A stretch of 64,000 nucleotides of DNA from positions 1 through 64,000 of IMG/VR virus record IMGVR_UViG_3300009593_000016. One strand, 5' to 3'. The position numbers and the translations under genes were made by a program. Positions 6,429 through 16,500 of this stretch are shown here, one piece after another. Every line of letters begins with the position of its first letter. Position 1 is the stretch's first letter. The notes under the pieces were generated by a model. It searched no databases. It saw nothing but the letters and a program-made list of their open reading frames with translations, and had not been told where the DNA came from. The stretch comes from a virus.

Positions 6429-9400
6429 TTATCTTGTGAGAGCAGCGAGTGCAGCCTTAATATGTGCAACGGTTGTTACACTAGCGTCATTACCAATAGC
6501 ATTTAATTCAGTGTAAATTGCGTCAATGTCAGTGTCGTTAGTACCTGACTGAGTACCTTGTGCAGCAGTTGCATATGCAGTTGCAGCAGTGGTAGCAGCA
6601 GTGCCGAGTCCAAGGGTTGTCCTTGCAGCAGCAGCGTCTGCGTCATCAATTAAAGTTCCACCAAAGGTGCTTACAGCAGATGCAGCAAGAGCATTATCAG
6701 CAGTGGTACCCTGTGCAGCAGTAGCGAAGTCTCCTGTAGCAGAAACAGCAGCAGTTCCAAGACCAAGAGTGGTTCTGGCAGCAGCAGCGTCTGCGTCATC
6801 AATTAGAGTTACACCGAATGCACTGACAGTAGAAGCAACGAGTGCATTGTCTGCCTTAGTACCTTGAGCAGCAGTTGCGTATGCAGTGCTTGCAGTGGTA
6901 GCAGCAGTGCCTAAACCAAGAGTGGTTCTAGCAGTAGCAGCGTCAGCATCATCAATCAGAGTGCCACCGAAGGTGCTTACAGCAGACGCAGCGAGTGCGT
7001 TGTCAGCAGTGGTACCTTGAGCAGCCGTTGCATAACTGGATGCAGCAGCAGCGACCTTAAGGTCTGCTCTTGCATCAGCACGTGCGTTGGTGTAGTAAAG
7101 ATTGGTTGACCCTTCTGATAGATCATCAGTGTCAGCAGCAGCAATTCTTGCGTCTGCCCTAGCATCTGTATAGTAAAGGTTACTACCCTCACTAAGATCT
7201 CCAGTATCAGCAGCAGCAATACGTGCGTCTGCTCTTGCGTCGGTGAAGAATATGTTAGTAGATCCTTCAGTAACGTTATCAGTATTGATGTCTCCCTGAG
7301 TAACACTTAGAGTACCAGAACTGTGTGTGATACCTGTGCCGTATGTAAAGTGTGTCCTCGTGCGAGCAGCAGTAGTGAATAGATTTGTGCTTCCCTCTGT
7401 TACATTGTCTGTATCAATATCTGCCTGTGTGACAGTAATAGTTCCAGAAGAAATACCAATACCAGTACCGCCTGTAAAGTGTGCCCTTACTTCAGCAGCA
7501 GATGGTCCTGTATATGTAATTACACCTGATGTACTGTTATATGCAAGTGATCCGTCTCCACCACCATCTGTAACTGAAACAGATGCTCTTGCTCGTGCAG
7601 TTGTATGGAATAGATTTGATGTTCCTTCTACTACATCGTCAGTGGTAAATTCACCAAAGTCTGCAGATAATGTATATGTACCAGCAGTATCATCATATAC
7701 TTTAGCGATACCAGCACCAGCAACAAATAGGGCATCAATCCTATCATCCACTCTTTCGTTAGTGAAGTATAGATTTGTAGAACCCTCACTCAAAGCATCT
7801 GTATCGTGGTTAGCAATACTACCAACCTCTGACTCGTGGAATGTTAAGTTACCAGTAACGTTTAAGTTACCCTGAACCTCAAAGTTCGTAATTGAAACGA
7901 AGTTAGAAACTTCAAGTGTGTTAGAACTTGGATTGTACTTTAAGTTATCTGAGTCAGTACGTACCTCAGTGTATCCTGATGTAGCAGATACAAATGTTGG
8001 ATAGTAAGTAAGGTTAGTAGAAGTGGTGTTTGTAATATCAACTAGGTCTGACTTATCTGCAGTACCAGTTAAATCACCAGTTACATTACCCGTGATCTGT
8101 CCCGTTACACCGAGTGTTCCACCGATAGTGGTGTTACCTGTAACGCCAAGAGAACCAAGAGTTGAAGCACCAGTAATCTCAGCATTACCACTTGTTGAAT
8201 GGAATGTAATCTTATCTTGGCTTGATCCATTTTGTAATATTAAAGTCTTAGATGCACCACGTAGGACTACATTGTCCTTAAAGAGTGATGTACTGTTCTG
8301 TGTGATAGTTCCATTAAAGGTGGAGTTGCCATCTACATTCAGAGTGGTATCAAAGTCAACTGCACCTGTTACATTAAGGTCAGCAGTGACTGTTGTGTTC
8401 TCATCAACATCAAGTGTACCATCGATAACTGTGTTACCAGTTGCAGAAGCAATAGTAAACTTGGTACCGTTAACGGCAAAGTTACCACCAACAGTTAAGG
8501 TAGAATCAAGTACGGCAGTAGAAGTTACATTTACTGATGATAATGTTGTTGCTTGAGTTACTCCAAGAGTACCAGCAATTAATGTGTTACCTGTGTTTCC
8601 AACAACAGTAAAGTTACCAGCACCGACATTCAAGTCTGTACCAATATATGCTTTCTTAGTTACTGCAATACCACCAGCAGTGAATACAGAAGCAGAGTTA
8701 TTATTTGCTGCTGTAGCATCTGAGGTATTATCAAATCTAGATTTACCTGTATGAGTCTGTGTTCCTTCGGTGTCAACGTTACCATCTAGTTTCGTTGTAC
8801 CATATACTCTTAAATTTGTACCAAGGTTAAGGTTCTTAGCAATAGATATACCACCAGCAGTCTGTATTGCACCACTAGCAGCGTATGTTCCTGCTGCTAT
8901 TGAAGCGTCTGCAGTATTTGTTACCGTTGCAACACCAGTAACATCGAGAGTGTTGGTTACATTTGTTGCACCGTTTACATCCAAAGTTCCATCAACTGCT
9001 GTATTACCAGTAGCAGATGCAACCGTAAACTTAGTTGCGTTAATACTAAAGTCACCTGTGATAGATCCAGTACCACCAACAGTTAAGTTAGAAGATCCAC
9101 CAACAATATTAACTGTAGAATTTAATGTAGAAACACCAGTAACACCAAGGGTTCCTGATGATAGTACATTACCAGATGAAGCAGCAACACTAAACTTATT
9201 AGATACTGCGAAGTCATTTGTGACATCTAAGGTACCTGTGATATCTACGTCACCACCAACGGATGCATCATCAGTTACTACGAGATCATCACCCACATAC
9301 AGATCAAGACCAATAGAAGCACCACCCCCGACAATGAGAGCACCACTTGAGTTATTAGTTGCATTAGTGGTATCAAAAAGTTTAATACTACCTGCATCAA

Positions 9401-12400
9401 TACCTGAACGATTACCAGAGAATACTTCAGAAGAGTTAGTAGCACCGTCATAAAGTGCGAACCTAGATGCTGACTCATCCCATCCAAAGAAACCAATACG
9501 TGCTTGTGAATCATAATATCTAAATTCTATACCACGATCTTTCTGATCATTAGAACCAGGAGCAGTATCTCCACCCAAAGTCATTATAGGATCATCAACC
9601 GTGATTACAGTGCTGTTAAATGTAGTAGTGGTACCTTGAACTGTAAGGTTACCTGTTATTTCTGCGTTACCACCTACTAATAAATTCTGTCCAGCAGCAA
9701 GAGTTACGGGGGAATTAAACGTAGAAGTCGCTTCTACTGTTAAAGCATCACCAGTTGCATCACCAATAGTGACTTGAGATCCGTTAAATGATACTTCACG
9801 GTTAAATGTTGCATCACCGTGTACAAGTAAAGTACCAGCAGATGATGTACCCTGTCCTGTACGTCCAATTGTTGTATTACCAGACTCACCTAATACTTCA
9901 AATTCGTATGTATCAGTAGTAAGATCCTTACCAATATAAAGATCATCACCCACATAGAGGTCAGTACGTATACCAGCACCACCTTGTACTACCAAGTTGT
10001 TTGCTGTATCAGATGCGAACGTACCTGTATGTGCTGTACCAGAACCAATGCGTACCTTATAACGTACATCGTTATAGTTAGAGGTATTAAAGTTCTCAGT
10101 ATTTCCTAGGTCCTTTTCAGAAATGACCCCATTCAGACTTACGTTTCCATTAAGAAGTAAGTTACCAGCAACGTAACCACCACCATCTAATCTGAATGTA
10201 CCATAATCACCACCACTAATTACAAAATTATCGCTTCCATCTGTACTGATAGTAGGATCATCAACCTTCTCAAAGTGGATCAATCCAGCAGCATTAATGG
10301 AACCTTCTATGTCAGTATTACCATTGGTACTACTAACAACAAACTTGTTTGCACTACCATTTGTGATAGTAAATGTCTTTCCAGTGACATCCATTAGGAA
10401 GTCATTATGGAATACTACATCACCATCTACATCTAATTCTGCATTGAGGGTAACATTGTTATCTACATCCAACGTGCTGTTGAATGTTACTCCACCGTCT
10501 ACGTCAAGAGTACCATCACTATGTGTGTTACCGTTGTCAGTATCTACATCAAATACGCTAACACCAGCAGCAGTTTGAATATCAAATTTCTTATTGTCTG
10601 CTTTGATAATAAGGTTGTCTGTGATCTCAGTTTCTAACTGAACATCTAGTGTACCTTCTATTACTGTATTACCATTATCATAATCAACAGTAAACTTATC
10701 TACTCCAGCAGCAGTCTGTATATTAAATGACTTATTATCTGCTTTTAATAGGAAGTTATTATTAATCTCGGACTGTCCTGCAGTAGTAACAGTTCCACCA
10801 ATATGAACATTCTCAGAGAAACCTGCACCACCTGTTACGACAAGAGTACCTGAAGTGGTGGACGTGGATCCTGTGTTAGTGGTAAGCCTGAGGTTACCAG
10901 CGATAAGAGGAGAGTCTGTGCCAGCGAATACTTCAGAGGTGTTAGTGGCAGAGTCGATAAACCTATATCCACCAGTGCCAGACCATAAATTAGCGTCTGC
11001 ATAGTCCTCATCCCATCCAAAGAAACCTATCTTAGCAGATCCATCATAGTATCTGAACTCAATACCACGGTCTTTATTATCATCTGAACCTGGAGCAGTA
11101 TCACCACCCAGTGTAAAGATAGGATCATCAATGGTTACAACAGTTGAATTAACTGTAGTTGTTGTACCATCTACCTGTAAATCTCCACGGACTTGGACTA
11201 GACCTGAGACAGCATCGTCATCATTAGGGTCTAATACTAGAGTAGCATTAGTACTACTTAAAGTATTATCTTGGAATTGGAATCCTTCTACATTAACTCT
11301 ATTACTTACATTAGTAGCAGAGATTGTAATGTCATTATCTGCAGTAATATTTAAAGCTGCAGTACCACCACCTGCATTTGTGATAGCAATATCAAATGTA
11401 CGTGCAGATCCAGAGTTCTGAGTTGACTGGAATGTTAAGTTACCGTCTCCAGTCTTGTCTAGAGTTTGGTTAACCCCTCCGTCGAGGGTAATGTCCGCAT
11501 CACTGAAATAAAGTCTCGCGTTAATATCAACCTCTCCAGCACCACCATCACCCGTATTATTTGCCCCAAACAGTAGATTACCACTGGTGTCATTAACTTT
11601 AACATAATTAAGATAGTTGAAACCTCTGTAACCAGTACTAGCATCTAGTTCCTGGTCTAATTCAAAGTCTTCCTTGGTGTTACCATCTGCAAAGGAAACT
11701 CTATTGTTTTGAAGTTGAGTGTTATCAACACCCATTAATGCAATGCCTACGTGTCCGTTAGCATCAACATCAAAATCTTCTTGTGCAAAGGATGCTAATC
11801 CTTTCTGTTCTACAGCAACGTTATTGCAGAATCTCCAACTGCCTACGGTACCACTGGTATGAGATGGTTCTCCACCACCAGCAGCGATGTCAGCAATTGC
11901 TTGATATACTTTACCGTTTGCTTCTAATATATCATATCTACTATATGTCGTACCAGCACCATAAGTATCGTACTTAGAACCTTCTGTTGCTGTGGCAATA
12001 GGTACGTTAGTTGCTGTAGTAATTCTTCCGTATCTGTCTACACTAAATTTAACAGCGTTAACAGTTTCGGTACCATATGGTTCACCGTTTGAACCACCTG
12101 CAGCTACAGATATTAATGCTTCTGTATTATAGTTACCAACAACAACTGCTGTGTCAGCAAGATCAATAAATGGGTTTGATGTAGCACCGTCAGCATCAGT
12201 AAATATAACTCTACCAGCACCACCAGTTAGATTTCTAGTTACAATTTGACCTGCAGCTTGTCTAGCAAGAAGACCAAATGTGGTCATTCCAGCAAGAGAA
12301 GTTAGATCAGTATCTAAAGGCTGTGCGTCAATAATACCATATTCAGATAACGTAGCAGCAAGAGATGCACCAACTACCCTACCTCTTGAGTCAACCGTAA

Positions 12401-12833
12401 CCATCGAATAGTTAGCAGTTGCATCAGGATCATTAGGATTATAATGAGGTAATGATGGTACCAGTTCTAAGTTAGTCGCAAGGTTTAAGTTAGCAGAACC
12501 ATCAAACGATCCTGAACCTGTAATAGAACCAGTTAATTGAATTTGGCGAGCGTTGGCAAGACGTGTCGCAGTAGAGGCATTACCAATTAATGTAGCAGAT
12601 ATTGCACCAGCTTCGAAGTTACCGTCAGCGTCTCTCTTTACAAGTGTATTAGCAGCGTTTGATTCTGTCTCCAAAGGTCGCTCATATTTTAATGAGTTCC
12701 AAGGGGTTACTCCATCACCAATTTTGATACGTGACGTATCTATCTCAATTCCAAGTTCTCCTTGGGCTAGTATCGGGTTAATGTTTGCCCACTGCTGAGC
12801 ACCATCACGCCTTAATTGAATTCTATTTGCCAT
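6429..12833 (-). CDS. giant tail-fibre-like protein with Mtd_N-type N-terminus (2134 aa)
   Basis: Residues 1-52 (ANRIQLRRDGAQQWANINPI, LAQGELGIEIDTSRIKIGDG, TPWNSLKY) match the N-terminal attachment domain of phage major tropism determinants. The long shaft consists of short beta units such as STLDVDNNVTLNAELDVDGD and TLGVTGVSTLNSTVNIVG. A larger module (GGDTAPGS-x-D-x-KDRGIEF, RYYD, IGFFGWDE) occurs twice, near residues 555-640 and 1070-1150. The C-terminus has repeats EGSTNLYYT-[ND]-ARADARI and three 51-residue units (ATAAQGTTADNALAASAVST, FGGTLIDDAD). No enzymatic or intramolecular-chaperone domain is evident. It is a host-contact fibre by architecture; the receptor is unknown. Confidence 0.8.
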   Translation of the reverse strand: MANRIQLRRDGAQQWANINPILAQGELGIEIDTSRIKIGDGVTPWNSLKYERPLETESNAANTLVKRDADGNFEAGAISATLIGNASTATRLANARQIQLTGSITGSGSFDGSANLNLATNLELVPSLPHYNPNDPDATANYSMVTVDSRGRVVGASLAATLSEYGIIDAQPLDTDLTSLAGMTTFGLLARQAAGQIVTRNLTGGAGRVIFTDADGATSNPFIDLADTAVVVGNYNTEALISVAAGGSNGEPYGTETVNAVKFSVDRYGRITTATNVPIATATEGSKYDTYGAGTTYSRYDILEANGKVYQAIADIAAGGGEPSHTSGTVGSWRFCNNVAVEQKGLASFAQEDFDVDANGHVGIALMGVDNTQLQNNRVSFADGNTKEDFELDQELDASTGYRGFNYLNYVKVNDTSGNLLFGANNTGDGGAGEVDINARLYFSDADITLDGGVNQTLDKTGDGNLTFQSTQNSGSARTFDIAITNAGGGTAALNITADNDITISATNVSNRVNVEGFQFQDNTLSSTNATLVLDPNDDDAVSGLVQVRGDLQVDGTTTTVNSTVVTIDDPIFTLGGDTAPGSDDNKDRGIEFRYYDGSAKIGFFGWDEDYADANLWSGTGGYRFIDSATNTSEVFAGTDSPLIAGNLRLTTNTGSTSTTSGTLVVTGGAGFSENVHIGGTVTTAGQSEINNNFLLKADNKSFNIQTAAGVDKFTVDYDNGNTVIEGTLDVQLETEITDNLIIKADNKKFDIQTAAGVSVFDVDTDNGNTHSDGTLDVDGGVTFNSTLDVDNNVTLNAELDVDGDVVFHNDFLMDVTGKTFTITNGSANKFVVSSTNGNTDIEGSINAAGLIHFEKVDDPTISTDGSDNFVISGGDYGTFRLDGGGYVAGNLLLNGNVSLNGVISEKDLGNTENFNTSNYNDVRYKVRIGSGTAHTGTFASDTANNLVVQGGAGIRTDLYVGDDLYIGKDLTTDTYEFEVLGESGNTTIGRTGQGTSSAGTLLVHGDATFNREVSFNGSQVTIGDATGDALTVEATSTFNSPVTLAAGQNLLVGGNAEITGNLTVQGTTTTFNSTVITVDDPIMTLGGDTAPGSNDQKDRGIEFRYYDSQARIGFFGWDESASRFALYDGATNSSEVFSGNRSGIDAGSIKLFDTTNATNNSSGALIVGGGASIGLDLYVGDDLVVTDDASVGGDVDITGTLDVTNDFAVSNKFSVAASSGNVLSSGTLGVTGVSTLNSTVNIVGGSSNLTVGGTGSITGDFSINATKFTVASATGNTAVDGTLDVNGATNVTNTLDVTGVATVTNTADASIAAGTYAASGAIQTAGGISIAKNLNLGTNLRVYGTTKLDGNVDTEGTQTHTGKSRFDNTSDATAANNNSASVFTAGGIAVTKKAYIGTDLNVGAGNFTVVGNTGNTLIAGTLGVTQATTLSSVNVTSTAVLDSTLTVGGNFAVNGTKFTIASATGNTVIDGTLDVDENTTVTADLNVTGAVDFDTTLNVDGNSTFNGTITQNSTSLFKDNVVLRGASKTLILQNGSSQDKITFHSTSGNAEITGASTLGSLGVTGNTTIGGTLGVTGQITGNVTGDLTGTADKSDLVDITNTTSTNLTYYPTFVSATSGYTEVRTDSDNLKYNPSSNTLEVSNFVSITNFEVQGNLNVTGNLTFHESEVGSIANHDTDALSEGSTNLYFTNERVDDRIDALFVAGAGIAKVYDDTAGTYTLSADFGEFTTDDVVEGTSNLFHTTARARASVSVTDGGGDGSLAYNSTSGVITYTGPSAAEVRAHFTGGTGIGISSGTITVTQADIDTDNVTEGSTNLFTTAARTRTHFTYGTGITHSSGTLSVTQGDINTDNVTEGSTNIFFTDARADARIAAADTGDLSEGSNLYYTDARADARIAAADTDDLSEGSTNLYYTNARADARADLKVAAAASSYATAAQGTTADNALAASAVSTFGGTLIDDADAATARTTLGLGTAATTASTAYATAAQGTKADNALVASTVSAFGVTLIDDADAAAARTTLGLGTAAVSATGDFATAAQGTTADNALAASAVSTFGGTLIDDADAAAARTTLGLGTAATTAATAYATAAQGTQSGTNDTDIDAIYTELNAIGNDASVTTVAHIKAALAALTR
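6570..7030 (-). repeat. three tandem 153-bp repeats at the fibre C-terminus
   Basis: Three copies encode the 51-residue unit with DDADAA-[TA]-ARTTLGLGTAA. The same DNA words recur at 6629, 6782 and 6935, exactly 153 bp apart. The first and third copies are nearly identical in protein. A shorter repeat (ADARIAAADT) follows at 7070-7270. Tandem DNA identity here gives a substrate for copy-number change by recombination. Confidence 0.8.
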
Positions 12834-12876
12834 TGTTTATACTGTGAACCGTACGGATGGGTAGTAGCCTCTGAGA

Positions 12877-12884
12877 TATTTATA
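12877..12884 (-). promoter_or_regulatory. perfect T4 late promoter (TATAAATA) for the fibre gene
   Basis: TATAAATA lies immediately downstream of the terminator's T run and 44 nt before the fibre ATG at 12833. Terminator and promoter together insulate fibre expression from read-through. Confidence 0.75.
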
Positions 12885-12889
12885 ACCGT

Positions 12890-12917
12890 AAAAAAGGGAC
12901 TTCGTAGAGTCCCCCTT
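12890..12917 (-). terminator. rho-independent terminator
   Basis: On the minus strand GGGACT and AGTCCC form a perfect 6-bp stem around CTACGA. It is extended by GG upstream and followed by TTTTTT. It closes the coiled-coil mini-operon and separates it from the fibre gene. Confidence 0.85.
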
Positions 12918-12919
12918 GA

Positions 12920-13138
12920 TTATTCTGTTGTTTCTTCTTGAGTTACAGGTTCAGGAGACTCTTTTTGCTTAAGATAATTTAAGGTCTCCATTGCACCTTG
13001 CAACTTTAACATCTGTTGTTCGTTTTCTCGAACCTTATTTGCAAGTTGACCATTCTCTTCTCGGAAGGCATTAAACCTATCGGTGAAATCCTTCAATAAA
13101 TCCTCTTGGGACATAAATTCACTATCGGTTGCTGGCAT
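12920..13138 (-). CDS. small coiled-coil protein (72 aa)
   Basis: The ATG at 13138 has GGAG 7 nt upstream. An internal ATG at 13114 lacks one. The product has a long helix (FTDRFNAFREENGQLANKVR, then ENEQQMLKLQGAMETLNYLK) and an acidic tail. It is the third coiled-coil protein in a row and the last before a strong terminator, so the three form a closed late mini-operon just ahead of the giant fibre gene. Confidence 0.65.
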   Translation of the reverse strand: MPATDSEFMSQEDLLKDFTDRFNAFREENGQLANKVRENEQQMLKLQGAMETLNYLKQKESPEPVTQEETTE

Positions 13139-13361
13139 AATTAGACTCCATCATTTGTTTTAGTAAAGACTTGATCTCAGTCATTTCAGATTTTAGCACA
13201 TCTAGATCACTTTTCATAGTGTCGATACGCATTTCCTTTTTAGCTCTCGCTTGTTTCAAGAGACCAGTTGGGCTGTCTTTAGTATTTAGTACCGCTTGAG
13301 AATGGGTATCCCGAACCCATTCGGGGTGCCCTTCAACAAACTGAAATTTAGGTTTCGTCAT
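13122..13361 (-). CDS. small hypothetical protein with C-terminal coiled coil (79 aa)
   Basis: The ATG at 13361 (KPKFQFVEGHPEWVRDTHSQ) is preferred over a start four codons upstream, because it preserves the overlap pattern with the preceding gene. The first 40 residues are polar with VLNTKDSPTGLLKQAR; the rest is a heptad helix (LDVLKSEMTEIKSLLKQMME). The V-x-D-x-x-S-x-A-[IV]-[IL]-[NS]-x-[DN] pattern is seen in small cyanophage proteins near tail genes; no function is known to me. Coupled to the next gene by a 17-nt overlap. Confidence 0.6.
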   Translation of the reverse strand: MTKPKFQFVEGHPEWVRDTHSQAVLNTKDSPTGLLKQARAKKEMRIDTMKSDLDVLKSEMTEIKSLLKQMMESNYASNR

Positions 13362-13521
13362 ATTCAGGAGCAAGAAAGGATTTATAATCGAGCTGTTCAG
13401 TGAGGAAGGCTATTTCCTCCTTCAGCTCTTTCTTTTCTTTTTCTAAGGTGGAGATTTCTTCTTGGTAGATGATAATCATATCTTGAAGTTTAGAATTTTC
13501 CAGCTCTAAGTCCCAGTCCAT
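13348..13521 (-). CDS. small coiled-coil protein (57 aa)
   Basis: ATG at 13521, TAA at 13350-13348. The product is nearly one continuous charged coiled coil (LELENSKLQDMIIIYQEE, then STLEKEKKELKEEIAFLTEQ) with a short C-terminal tail (SFLAPEYDET). It is the first gene behind a late promoter and hairpin leader. Its stop overlaps the next start by 14 nt. Such small late proteins next to fibre genes may be fibre chaperones or trimerisation helpers; that is inference from position and shape. Confidence 0.65.
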   Translation of the reverse strand: MDWDLELENSKLQDMIIIYQEEISTLEKEKKELKEEIAFLTEQLDYKSFLAPEYDET

Positions 13522-13524
13522 AAC

Positions 13525-13560
13525 GAGACGGAACCCCTTGCACTAAAAGGGTTAAGTCTC
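13525..13560 (-). other. 5'-leader hairpin between late promoter and start codon
   Basis: On the minus strand GAGAC (13560-13556) pairs with GTCTC (13529-13525). Inside, AACCCTT pairs with AAGGGGTT (one bulge), leaving a loop of about 6-7 nt. No T run follows, so it is not a normal intrinsic terminator. It stands between promoter and ATG (13521) and would be the very 5' end of the mRNA. An mRNA-stabilising cap or a translation-control element is likely. Confidence 0.55.
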
Positions 13561-13563
13561 AAT

Positions 13564-13571
13564 TATTTATA
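13564..13571 (-). promoter_or_regulatory. perfect T4 late promoter (TATAAATA) of the coiled-coil mini-operon
   Basis: TATAAATA on the minus strand overlaps the last codons and stop of the DUF4815 gene. By T4 spacing the transcript would start close to 13557-13560, directly at the base of the hairpin described next. Confidence 0.7.
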
Positions 13572-16500
13572 GATCGGAGAGTGCAATCACTCTCAAGTTC
13601 TTAACTATAGGAACGAAAGATTGGTTGGAAGAACTAAGTAAGATCTTAATCTGAGCTATTGTAAACTCTGGTGTATCTAAAGAATATTCGAAGTCTCTAT
13701 ATAAAAGATCTTCGGTCTTCTGTATACTCTTATCTTCTAAACCATTACCATTGAAGTATGTAAAACCTATTTCATCTACAGAGAGTGTAGTTCCGATAGG
13801 TACTATCTTATACATTACACGAATCTCAGTAGCAGGATGCCTCCAAGCTTCGAAACGTACCTTCAATGAGTTTGCTGGATTGAGCAAGTTAATAAGTTTG
13901 GTAATGTAGACTGCATCAGTCTTATCACCAGTATTCTTCTCAGCATCATTCTCACCAATTCCAAGGTTATTAACCCTGTTCATAGTGGTGATTAGAGAAC
14001 AACGGTCTGTATCAATAACAGGAGAAATACTCTTGTTAGTGGTTGTTAAAAGCATCTGAACGTTCAGAGACTTAGAACCAGACAGTCTAGCGTCCTCGTT
14101 TACTTGAGAGCATACCAATTTAGGAGAATCAAAATAATTATCCTCATTGGCAATCATATCATAATATACACCATCATTAATAAATGATGCCTCGTCAAGA
14201 TTAGATCCATTTCTAATTGAGGTACCACTAACAATATTAATTCTAGGATCAATAGTTGTTTCAGGATACACTGTCATTTGAAGTTGTGGATACACCTGAT
14301 CGATCTGTACGTTCTGTGTAGCAGTTACATTACCACCACCAGTTGTAATACCAGATGTAGATACAGATGTTACAGCTAATTTATAGGAGTCTATAGTTGG
14401 AGCTCCAATTGCAGTGTGCAATTTGTTAATCTCCGTTAATGGAATACCATCTAAGTTATAACATTCAATAATACTAGATGAACTATGTGCCAAAGCAGCA
14501 GTTCCACCTAATCCTCTTGAACCTGAAGGTAGAGTTATGATCTTACCGTCAGCAGAGATAGCACTATACTCACAGATCTCCCAATGCTGTGTTGGAATCT
14601 CAGGATCCCTAATAATAATAAAACCTTTGTTTGATGATCCAATTACTTCACCATTAATAATGGTATGGAAAGCAGCTGCATCAGCAACGTGAAGGGAGAA
14701 TGTACTAGACACACCATCCGTGGCAGTAATACCATTGGTATGATATGCAGAGTCAATTACTGTTGGTGAGACTTCAGAAACAACTCCTTCTAACTTAACT
14801 GAGTTAGAAACATCGTGCATACAATGGTTTGCGTGACGTACTGTAACTTCTGTTGCCTTATTGTAGTAAGAAATTGGAGCAGAAGGATACCTATTAATAT
14901 CATCGCCACCAGCAACAACACCACTGGAAGCGATGGTACCCGATGCAACGGTTACTGAATCTACAACTTGTGTGATTGGATCTGCGTCAGCGAATGTACC
15001 AGTTACAGACTTGATAGTTACCTTAGAGGTACCAGCATCCCAAGCAGTAACGGTACCAGATGCACCAGATCCATTAGTAATTTGTTCAGCTAACTGGAAT
15101 GTACCAGATACACCAGTTAACGTAATCTCAGCAGTTGATCTAGAAGATACCAAACGATAAATGTATGTTGAACCTGATGCAACACCTTGACGGAATGCTC
15201 CGACTAGATCATCAAGAATCAAATATGCATTAGATGAACCAGATACACCCTGCACAACCTCTCTGACAATAGCAGATGGTGCAGGTGAAGTATCAGTCTG
15301 TGTAAGTTCAGCACCAATAGTGAAGTTAGCTAAGTGATTATCAAGGATAACCTTAACTTCTGGTTTAGTAGTCTCAACTGGATTGAGTCTTAATGGAGCA
15401 ATACCACCGTTACCAATTGCTAGTTCAGCATTATTGAACCACGCTGTACCAGTCTGGTTTGGTGTAAACTCCGCTTTATATAATATAAACTTAAGGTCTT
15501 CGTACTGGTCAGCAGTCCAAGTAGATGCGTTCTGTGACTTGAATAGTACACCAGCATAAGGCTGTTCAGATATGGTTCTATCACTGGTTACATCGTCTTC
15601 ACCCATTCGAGAGATCCAAAGCTTATACTCGTTGGAGTCAGATAGAACAACAACGCAATAATCACGATTCTCTGTAGTATAGACTGGAGAAGGGAAGGTA
15701 AACTTCGTAGGAATTGTACCATTTTCTGATAGATTTATTTGGCTAGGAAGTAGAGTAACGTCAGAGAAAGCAAGAACTTTAGTGGTAGGATAACCATTAG
15801 CCATTTCCCTAACCTGTACCGAGACAGGAATTCTTTCATCTCTTGTTCTGAAGTAAAGGTCTACTGATGTTATGAATGCACCACCCTTAGATTCAACCAA
15901 GAATGATTGTGCAAGAGGGTCATACCAACCTGTGTCTCTAACACTGGTTGTTGTAGCATTAACAACTCTATCCTGAGTTACTGTATCTCTTACAATATCT
16001 GCATTTCTAACTGCAAGGATGGTCTGTTGCTTGGTCTCGATAACTCCAGATGCAACATAATTGTGTTGTGCAGCAGAATCAACTTCACCAGGTACTCTAG
16101 AGTCAGTAGGAGAAGTGGTAATACGTACAACACGAGTACCAGTTGCAAATCTTGGGTTAGTAGATACAGCAGGATTAGGAATCCAGATAATACCATCAAG
16201 GTTACCATTAGTATCTGATATCAAACGCTTAGGTTTAACAACAGAACGAGCACCAGAGGTAGAACCAACTAGGATCTCACCCTCTAATGGGTTACCATAA
16301 TATGCACCAGCAACTGTCTCAGACATTGTTTGTATATCAATGTTGAGTAATGGTGTAGTAGATGCATAAGATGTTGGTAGATCTGAAGTATCGTATGGTG
16401 ATTTACCATCATCAAATCCTGTCTCAGGACTGATCAACTTCAATCTACATCCAGATGTCTGTCCAACAACTGTCTCTCCAACAACATAAGGAGTATCATT

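Noticed and set aside
6570-7270. CRISPR-like array
   Set aside because: The regularly spaced repeats are in-frame protein repeats of 153 bp without spacers, and there are no cas genes.
8770-9453. Long plus-strand frame of 227 codons opposite the fibre gene
   Set aside because: It is antisense to a repetitive beta-rich gene. Its Val/Pro/Thr-rich product mirrors the complementary codons of Gly/Thr/Asn repeats, and no promoter or ribosome-binding site is seen. The same holds for similar plus-strand frames at 7327-8556, 10297-10578, 18725-19222, 20889-21302 and 24633-25475.
6429-12833. Diversity-generating retroelement acting on the Mtd_N-type fibre
   Set aside because: The N-terminus is of the type found in DGR targets, but no reverse transcriptase, template repeat or adenine-rich variable repeat pair is visible in the window.
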